A stretch of DNA of 11,876 nt from CAZTYW01 sp964617695 (GTDB taxonomy: Bacteria; Chloroflexota; Dehalococcoidia; UBA2247; RBG-13-53-26). Below, in pieces: positions 7,248 to 11,876 of this stretch (position 1 is the stretch's first letter; the number at the start of each line of letters is the position of its first letter). The stretch spans positions 1 to 11,876 of the forward strand of contig CAZTYW010000063.1 in NCBI GenBank assembly GCA_964617695.1, written 5' to 3'. The position numbers and the translations under genes are program-made. The notes under the pieces are model-generated. The model saw only the letters and a list, made by a program, of their open reading frames with translations, was not told the origin of the DNA and made no database searches.

Positions 7248-7317
7248 TCAGAACACCGGATAGCCAGCGGAGCGTCGTGACCGCAATTGGTGATCATGCC
7301 CGGTCGAAGCCAGTCTG

Positions 7318-8121
7318 CTATCGGAATTCCTCGGCCGCCAGCGCTCCACCGAACACCTGCCAGGCAAGTGCCGACTTGGCTACCAGGCTCAACAGCACAT
7401 ATATCCGCTCGCCAAAGAGGTAGTCCCGCCAGGGGCCAACTCGCTTGTACTGCAAGAACATATTGACGGGGAAAGTAAGGTATAGCACAAAAAGAGACGC
7501 CAGGATGAAATAGACAAAGGTTGGAATCGTCTCTTCGGCCCGAGAAAGCGATCCAAAGAAATACGCCGCCACGACGACCCACGGGACTATGCCAGCAACG
7601 GAGCCGAAAATGAAGGCAGTCCAGTTGGTCTTCTCTGTCGTCTGATTATGGAGCTCCATCATCAGGCCAAAGAGGTTCATGGTGCCATTCAGCACGAAGA
7701 GGAGCACCAGGCTGAGGAGATCGTACATGCCGCTCAGCATGGCAATCAGGACGATCATCAGGGACGAACTCAGAAAATACTCGTACCACCTGGCATAGTT
7801 GATCTTCCTTCTAAGATTGCGCACATACCAGCCGAATATTCCCGGTGACGCCAGGGCGAAATGGGCCACAGCCGATATCAGCAGAAACACCGCCACCAAC
7901 GGCGCTATGCGGACCTCTGCAATAGTCACCAGCAGCGTTTCGAGCCTGTCAGTCTCAGCATCATAGTCCAGGAAAGAAGTTGTCAGTGGCAGGGTAGCGT
8001 CGTTGCTCAGGGCAAACATGAGCCCCGCCTGCACCAGATGGAACACGCCCATCACAGCGTTGTACCTTCGCAACCTGGTGAAGACAGCCGCCTTCCGGGT
8101 TTCCTGACTCTGCTCGCCCAT
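7318..8121 (-). CDS. Heliorhodopsin
   Basis: A 267-residue seven-helix membrane protein matching heliorhodopsin 48C12 as I recall it. The retinal Schiff-base Lys249 lies in SLVAKSALAWQVF, with Ser245 four residues before it. The counterion is Glu114 in RWYEYFLSSSLMIVLIA. His28 in GVFHLVQ and His87 in SAVAHF correspond to the two conserved retinal-pocket histidines (48C12 His23 and His80). Other family blocks are MNLFG (148-152), GSVAGIVPWV (173-182) and LFGERIYVLL (235-244). Heliorhodopsins bind all-trans retinal, sit with the N-terminus in the cytoplasm, opposite to other rhodopsins, and show slow photocycles; sensory or regulatory roles are debated. ATG 8121 is used; TTG 8130 is also possible, and neither has a clear ribosome site. 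No retinal-synthesis gene (carotenoid oxygenase) is in the window. The FAS1 gene lies upstream on the same strand, 231 bp away. Confidence 0.96.
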   Translation of the reverse strand: MGEQSQETRKAAVFTRLRRYNAVMGVFHLVQAGLMFALSNDATLPLTTSFLDYDAETDRLETLLVTIAEVRIAPLVAVFLLISAVAHFALASPGIFGWYVRNLRRKINYARWYEYFLSSSLMIVLIAMLSGMYDLLSLVLLFVLNGTMNLFGLMMELHNQTTEKTNWTAFIFGSVAGIVPWVVVAAYFFGSLSRAEETIPTFVYFILASLFVLYLTFPVNMFLQYKRVGPWRDYLFGERIYVLLSLVAKSALAWQVFGGALAAEEFR

Positions 8122-8294
8122 AGCTCGCAACTCGCGCTTTTTTCAACCCCAGGTCCGGGAATTCAACTGGTGGATAACAGAGAAGGCGAAGCCGCCACGG
8201 TGCCAGGGGACCACTCCTAGCCCTCGCCGCGGGACTCCGCCTCACCAACTTCGAAGAAGTCTGAGGCCCAGTCCGTAGGTTGGCACAGCCTCCG

Positions 8295-8319
8295 CCGGCC
8301 GGACAACCGCTTCGGCCGG
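8295..8319 (-). terminator. Possible terminator hairpin downstream of the FAS1 gene
   Basis: CCGGCCG (8295-8301) and CGGCCGG (8313-8319) form a perfect 7-bp GC stem with an 11-nt loop, 33 nt past the FAS1 stop. No U-run follows on the minus strand, so termination is uncertain. The rest of the 8122-8352 spacer contains a short ACTTC/GAAGT hairpin (8248-8260) but no convincing promoter for heliorhodopsin. Confidence 0.3.
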
Positions 8320-8352
8320 GTACGGCTGCACCTGGGGGGTAGCCGAGCCGGA

Positions 8353-8760
8353 CTACTTCGGCGGCATCAGCACTTTGTCAATGACGTGGATAACGCCGTT
8401 GGAGGTCTCGATGTCGGTGACTACAACCCTGGCGTCGTTGATCATCACCATGCCGTCGCTCTTCTTGATGCTCACGTTCTTGCCCTGGACCGTCTTGGCT
8501 TCCTGCAGCTTGACCACATCAGACGCCATCACCTTACCCGAAACCACGTGGTAGTTGAGGATGTTCTTCAGCCCCGGAACATCTGTGAGCAGGCCCTCAA
8601 CAGCACCGGCAGGCAGCTTCTTGAATGCATCGTCGGTGGGGGCGAATACTGTGAAGGGACCCGCACCCTTGAGTGTGCTGTCCAGGCCCGCCGCCTTTAG
8701 AGCCTCAACCAACGTCGTGAACCTTCCATCATCGATTGCGGTCTCTACTATGCTCTTCAT
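8353..8760 (-). CDS. Single-domain fasciclin (FAS1) protein
   Basis: A 135-residue protein that is almost exactly one FAS1 domain. Landmarks are TVFAPTDDAFKKLP (residues 37-50, the F/H1 region), LNYHVVSGKV (the central YH motif) and the C-terminal GVIHVIDKVLMPP (H2 region). FAS1 domains mediate adhesion or protein-protein contacts and are usually secreted or lipid-anchored. Here the first residues (MKSIVETAIDDGRF) are already part of the domain, with no signal peptide, lipobox or anchor, so the protein would stay in the cytoplasm unless exported by another route. ATG 8760 has an excellent AGGAGG site 6 nt upstream. The gene is on the same strand as heliorhodopsin but separated by 231 bp that includes a hairpin, so a shared transcript is possible but not shown. 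Confidence 0.95.
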   Translation of the reverse strand: MKSIVETAIDDGRFTTLVEALKAAGLDSTLKGAGPFTVFAPTDDAFKKLPAGAVEGLLTDVPGLKNILNYHVVSGKVMASDVVKLQEAKTVQGKNVSIKKSDGMVMINDARVVVTDIETSNGVIHVIDKVLMPPK

Positions 8761-9131
8761 CCTCCGCCTCCTCTCGCCAAGCCTGTGATTGTCACGGCAC
8801 TGGACTCACAGCCAGCGCAACACCACTGCGTTCCGTGGGTTCCGCCATGCGCCGCCCGCGCCCACGCAATGAATATACCCCAATCAGCATTAAGAACGGG
8901 TTAAGACCAGTCAAGCGAAGGTTCCAATGGCGTCACACTTGGGTGCGAAATCCAGAATGGCTTCGCTGCCAGTCCGAGGTTGGCCGGATGGGACGGCAGT
9001 ATCCTTTGCACCGGCCGGAGTGCCACGGATGGAGCCCCTGACACGCTCCAGTTGACACGGCCTGCATCACCAAGGACAATCGATACCACGAACCGTACTT
9101 CCGGCATAAGCACCTGGGGGGCAGACGACTC
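8761..9131. other. Divergent intergenic region between FAS1 and deoxyribosyltransferase-like genes
   Basis: These 371 bp carry no convincing gene. For the plus strand there is a promoter at 9052-9080 (listed separately). For the minus strand a TATATT -10-like hexamer lies at 8877-8872 in an AT-richer patch (8868-8905), about 112 bp before the FAS1 start, but without a recognisable -35. No repeat or RNA gene was seen; short frames here overlap the flanking signals and look like chance. Confidence 0.4.
9052..9080 (+). promoter_or_regulatory. Promoter for the deoxyribosyltransferase-like gene
   Basis: A perfect -35 TTGACA (9052-9057) is followed after 17 bp by GACAAT (9075-9080), which matches four of six -10 positions. 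Transcription would begin near 9087, giving a leader of about 45 nt before the ATG at 9132. Confidence 0.5.
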
Positions 9132-9596
9132 ATGAGCAAATCAGTATTCATATCAGGGCCGCTCTTTTCCGAAGCCGAGAGAATGTTCCTGGAACGGATG
9201 GTAGACACCCTGGCGAGGGCTTCCAGGCTTGATCCTGTGGCAGACTTCTTTCTCCCCCACCGGGACGGCTTCGAGGCCGGGCAAGCAATGAATGCCAAGG
9301 GCATCTTTGACGTGGACATGCGGCACCTCGATTCTGCTTCCACGGTCGTGGCCCTGCTCGACGGTCAGGACGTGGATAGTGGCACCTGTATCGAGCTGGG
9401 GTATGCGTACGCCAGGGATAAGAAGATCTTCGGCATCCTGACTGACTTCAGGGCGTACCACAACGTTGGCCCCACACCCCACCGGCCAAATCCGATGGTG
9501 TGGGGAGTGTGCGAGGAGGGTCGCACCGTTTTTCAAGACCTGCGGACGCTAGCCGCTGCATTTGCGCAACACATGACACTGCAAGCCGACAGGTGA
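9132..9596 (+). CDS. Nucleoside 2-deoxyribosyltransferase-family protein
   Basis: A 154-residue Rossmann-like protein of the nucleoside 2-deoxyribosyltransferase family (about 150 residues is typical). Members either exchange the base of 2'-deoxynucleosides or hydrolyse the N-glycosidic bond of nucleotides. The N-terminal FISGPLFSEAER (6-17) is the substrate loop, FDVDMRHLDSAS (59-70) precedes the central strand VVALLDG, and DVDSGTCIELGYA (80-92) carries the nucleophile Glu88. All expected elements are kept, so it should be active in nucleotide salvage or clean-up, but base-exchange and hydrolase activities cannot be told apart here. The start is ATG 9132 with a GGGGGG tract (9116-9121) 10 nt upstream. 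It appears to be transcribed alone. Confidence 0.92.
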   Translation: MSKSVFISGPLFSEAERMFLERMVDTLARASRLDPVADFFLPHRDGFEAGQAMNAKGIFDVDMRHLDSASTVVALLDGQDVDSGTCIELGYAYARDKKIFGILTDFRAYHNVGPTPHRPNPMVWGVCEEGRTVFQDLRTLAAAFAQHMTLQADR

Positions 9597-9690
9597 CGGG
9601 GACAGCTCCGGCCGGTCAGGGCCAGCCAGGCTGTTTCCTGCGCCAGAACGATGCCTGGGAACGAGGACGCAACTTGCCCAGCACACAGGT

Positions 9691-9719
9691 TTGACTGGGT
9701 TGTGTGTCACTTGTAGAAT
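9691..9719 (+). promoter_or_regulatory. Strong sigma-70-type promoter for the small cysteine protein
   Basis: TTGACT (9691-9696), a 17-bp spacer and TAGAAT (9714-9719) give five of six matches at each box with ideal spacing. The transcript would start near 9726, with a leader of about 30 nt holding the AGGAG ribosome site (9744-9748). It is the best promoter match I see in the window. Confidence 0.75.
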
Positions 9720-9755
9720 TTATCACAGGGCCAGTATTTACGCAGGAGATCAAAG

Positions 9756-10085
9756 ATGACGACCGAGTTCACCCACCCTGAGCTGGGGCAGGAAGTGCGC
9801 ACCATTTCGGGCTACTACATCCCCCGAGAGGAACACACTCTGGAATACGGAGGGCGAGAGCTCGTCTACGTCATGGGCCAGGCATGCATTGATGCTTCTT
9901 GCTGCGGCACGGCGGCGTGGAACTACATTCAGGTGCCTGGCTTCCTGGTGAAAAAGCACGTCCGCGGCGGCGGCACCGCGCCGCCGGTCTCAGAGGTGGA
10001 GACGATACAGGACCAGGATACCCGGAACGGTATCAGGGACCTCCTGCTGAAGGAATACCCCGGCATTCGGATTGAAATCTGGTAG
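9756..10085 (+). CDS. Small cysteine-containing conserved-looking protein of unknown function
   Basis: A 109-residue soluble protein that I do not recognise. The centre carries ACIDASCCGTAAWNYIQVPG (43-62), with Cys44, Cys49 and Cys50 in a CxxxxCC pattern followed by a Gly and aromatic residues; this looks like a constrained site, possibly metal, iron-sulfur or disulfide. The C-terminal quarter is charged (ETIQDQDTRNGIRDLL) and probably helical. No signal peptide or membrane segment is seen. ATG 9756 has AGGAG (9744-9748) 7 nt upstream and the near-consensus promoter just before it, so it is likely well expressed as a single gene. It is convergent with the potassium transporter gene, 62 bp away. 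The gene is very likely real; no function is proposed. Confidence 0.85.
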   Translation: MTTEFTHPELGQEVRTISGYYIPREEHTLEYGGRELVYVMGQACIDASCCGTAAWNYIQVPGFLVKKHVRGGGTAPPVSEVETIQDQDTRNGIRDLLLKEYPGIRIEIW

Positions 10086-10127
10086 TCCCGGCAACCAGAC
10101 CGGCCACGGTTGGTTGACGCTCACCCC

Positions 10128-10141
10128 GGGGGCAAACCCCC
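10128..10141 (-). terminator. Hairpin between convergent genes, possible weak terminator
   Basis: GGGGG (10128-10132) and CCCCC (10137-10141) form a 5-bp stem with a 4-nt loop between the stop codons of the cysteine protein and the potassium transporter. It could act on either strand. No U-run follows, so its strength is doubtful. Confidence 0.35.
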
Positions 10142-10147
10142 AACCCC

Positions 10148-11671
10148 CTACCACACCCTGACTGCCTCTTCCGGCTCGAAGGTCTCCACACGCCGGCGAC
10201 GCTCGCTGATGGCCAGCACTATCGTCAGCGGCCCAAGTCGGCCTACAAACATGGACACGGCCAGGACCAGCCGGCCCGCCAGAGACAGGCTGGAGGTTAT
10301 CCCGGTGGTCAGACCGACGGTGCCGAAGGCCGAGAAGCTCTCGAAAAGAAGGTCGACCTTTGGAATGTTCTCGGTCAGGGCCAGCAGCAGTACCGGGAAG
10401 CATACCACCAGAATAGACAGGGCAAAGACCGTTATCGCTTCGTGTACCCGCCCCTCGGGTATCTGCCTCCCGAAGGCGTGGACGCGGGAGTGCCCCAGGA
10501 TGTAGGAGCGCACAGTCAGCAGCAAGACGGCGAAGCTGTTTACCTTGATGCCGCCCGCCGTAGAAGCGGCCACTCCTCCGATAAACATCAGCAACATGAT
10601 GAAGGCCAGGGCCTGGAAGCGGAAACCGCCCAGGTCCAGGGCGCTGAAACCGGCTGTCCGGGCGTTCACCGAGCAGAAAAGGGCATGCACCACCTTCTGC
10701 GGCACCGACATAGGCCCGAGGGACTCCTCGTTGCCGTACTCCATGGCAAGTATCCCCAGAACGCCCGCCACCAGCAGCAACAGGGTGAAAGTCAGTGCTA
10801 TCTTGCTGTTCAGAGTGAGGCGTTTCCAGCGGCGGCTGGCAAGCAGGCTGATGAGGACCGGGGCGCTTATGCCTCCCAGGACCACCAGGGCGCTGATGGT
10901 GACAAGCACAAAGTTGTCGCCATAGAATATCGACCGGCTGTCGCCGGTCACAATGAAGAAGCCGGCGTTGTTGAAGGCCGAGACGGAGTGAAACACTGCG
11001 TTCCAGAGTCCGCCGCCCGCGGGCATGATAGCGGCGAATCGCTGTTGCAGCAGCAACACGCCCAGGCCCTCGAAAAGTACGGTGAGAAAGATGGTCTGCA
11101 GGGCGAATTTTATGCAGGCCGGTCGTGTGTACGCATCGAGGGCGTCGCTGATCCGGAAGTCCAGCAGGTTGACCCGGCGGCCAAGGACAATGAGGAGGTA
11201 TGCCGAGATGAGCATGAAGCCAAAGCCGCCAAGCTGTATCAGGGCCAGAATCACCGCCTGACCGAAGAAGCTCCAGTGCGCTCCGGTATCGAGGAGTATC
11301 AGGCCGGTGCAACTGACCGCCGAAGCAGCGGTGAAAAGAGCATCGCTGAACGGAGTAGCCTCGCCCGGGACGCTTGCCTTCGGCAGCCACAGCAGCAGAC
11401 CCCCCAGCAAGACCAGGCCGGCAAAGGCGGCTACGAAAACGACGAAGAAAGGCGGATTCTGAGGGATATAGTCAGACAGAGAGGAGTCTACCTGAAGCGT
11501 CTTGGCGGCTAGCAGGCTCTTGCCTGAACCCGGGGACCGCTCCGTGGCGGAACGGCCGTCTGAGAAATGGCCCCTGGGCGCTTTTCCCCTGGGCGAGCTG
11601 TTTCTCCTGGGTTTTGTGGCTACGCTTTCCTTCGTACGGGGCCCTTTGTCAACAGTACTGCGCGGACGCAA
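10148..11671 (-). CDS. TrkH/KtrB-type potassium uptake membrane subunit
   Basis: A 507-residue membrane protein of the Trk/Ktr/HKT superfamily, the pore subunit for potassium (or sodium-linked potassium) uptake. The four pore-loop filter glycines are visible: SCTGLI (Gly123), NNAGF (Gly237), RTAGF (Gly341) and TVGLTTG (Gly453). The Gly-rich gating segment is MFIGGVAASTAGGIKV, with Val-Ala-Ala where many relatives have Ser-Pro-Gly. The first about 65 residues form a basic, low-complexity cytoplasmic extension, including a 10-nt direct repeat (11571-11580 and 11586-11595) that encodes PRG-KA-PRG. TTG 11671 is chosen because AGGGGAG (11683-11677) lies 5 nt upstream; TTG 11695 is also in frame. 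A TrkA/KtrA regulatory partner is not in the window. Confidence 0.93.
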   Translation of the reverse strand: MRPRSTVDKGPRTKESVATKPRRNSSPRGKAPRGHFSDGRSATERSPGSGKSLLAAKTLQVDSSLSDYIPQNPPFFVVFVAAFAGLVLLGGLLLWLPKASVPGEATPFSDALFTAASAVSCTGLILLDTGAHWSFFGQAVILALIQLGGFGFMLISAYLLIVLGRRVNLLDFRISDALDAYTRPACIKFALQTIFLTVLFEGLGVLLLQQRFAAIMPAGGGLWNAVFHSVSAFNNAGFFIVTGDSRSIFYGDNFVLVTISALVVLGGISAPVLISLLASRRWKRLTLNSKIALTFTLLLLVAGVLGILAMEYGNEESLGPMSVPQKVVHALFCSVNARTAGFSALDLGGFRFQALAFIMLLMFIGGVAASTAGGIKVNSFAVLLLTVRSYILGHSRVHAFGRQIPEGRVHEAITVFALSILVVCFPVLLLALTENIPKVDLLFESFSAFGTVGLTTGITSSLSLAGRLVLAVSMFVGRLGPLTIVLAISERRRRVETFEPEEAVRVW

Positions 11672-11794
11672 GCGTGCTCCCCTGTCTCTCTTCAAAGCCT
11701 GGCTACGTATCCCGCCTGACTCCTCAGACCCTCAGCCCAAAAACTCATAGGTTTATACAGGCTCGTGAGGCTGCTGTCAAGTCCCCCCGTGGAT

Positions 11795-11876
11795 GGGTAG
11801 CGTAACGTAAAGTGTGTAGATTCAGGAGATAAGGAAAGGGGTGTATCCTTCCAGATATAGACACACAAAAGGAAGG
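11795..11876 (+). mobile_element. Possible terminus of an IS256-like insertion sequence, cut by window edge
   Basis: The stretch beginning GGGTAGCGTAACGTAAAG and continuing TGTGTAGATTC (11795-11823) resembles, from memory, the ends of IS256/mutator-type elements, which often read like GGTAGTGTCAAGTAAAGTGTGTA. It is followed by a hairpin-prone segment (GGAA and TTCC arms at 11833-11852) and by AAAAGGAAGG at the right edge, a good ribosome site for a gene starting just outside. GTGTGT (11812-11817) and ACACAC (11861-11866) also form an inverted repeat. The transposase itself is not in the window, so this is tentative. Confidence 0.4.

Noticed and set aside
8248..8260. ACTTC-GAA-GAAGT inverted repeat upstream of heliorhodopsin as an operator
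   Set aside because: Only a 5-bp arm, expected by chance at this length, with no nearby promoter or regulator gene to support it.
9990..11390. 466-codon minus-strand ORF within the potassium transporter gene
   Set aside because: It is Arg/Gly/Pro-rich frame-shifted reading of the TrkH/KtrB gene, which itself has clear filter motifs and membrane segments.
10442..11512. 356-codon plus-strand ORF opposite the potassium transporter gene
   Set aside because: It is a Gln/Glu/Ala-rich antisense shadow with no family features.
1..11876. CRISPR arrays, tRNA, rRNA
   Set aside because: No regularly spaced repeats and no recognisable tRNA or rRNA signatures were seen on reading, though short RNAs cannot be excluded without a covariance-model search.

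Overview
The window is a moderately GC-rich bacterial segment with a dozen mostly single-gene transcription units and one tight operon. GTG and TTG starts appear alongside ATG, and strong AGGAGG-type ribosome sites recur. The mix of genes (heliorhodopsin, EmrE-type SMR pump, single-domain FAS1 protein, KtrB/TrkH-like potassium channel, DUF5752-like protein, winged-helix-tailed MBL hydrolase) suggests an environmental monoderm, and I lean towards Chloroflexota (Dehalococcoidia-like). This is inference from gene content, not a database match.

Layout. A metallophosphoesterase (1-497, minus) runs off the left edge. It is followed by an SMR exporter (645-968, minus), which is divergent from an MBL-fold hydrolase (1162-2184, plus). 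A crotonase-family gene (2224-3051, minus) is convergent with the MBL gene. Next is a plus-strand operon: a 68-residue unknown ORF overlapping by ATGA with an APH-fold kinase (3535-4626), which overlaps a HAD-family gene (4605-5342), followed by a GT4 glycosyltransferase (5420-6808) and a DUF5752-like small protein (6936-7247). Convergent to this lies a heliorhodopsin (7318-8121, minus), with a FAS1/fasciclin gene (8353-8760, minus) upstream of it on the same strand. A 371-bp intergenic region with a plus-strand promoter leads to a nucleoside 2-deoxyribosyltransferase-like gene (9132-9596). A near-consensus promoter (9691-9719) then drives a small cysteine-containing unknown (9756-10085). A TrkH/KtrB potassium-transport subunit (10148-11671, minus) follows, and the right edge resembles the terminus of an IS256-like insertion sequence whose transposase would lie outside the window.

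How the genes may work together. The kinase-HAD-GT4 set is translationally coupled and looks like a small glycoside or sugar-phosphate pathway; product and acceptor are unknown. The most striking gene is the heliorhodopsin, a light-absorbing retinal protein with inverted membrane topology whose function is unsettled. It retains the retinal lysine, the counterion glutamate and the family histidines. Several enzymes (crotonase, HAD protein, phosphoesterase) depart from their family's usual catalytic residues, so standard annotation would probably over-assign their activities.
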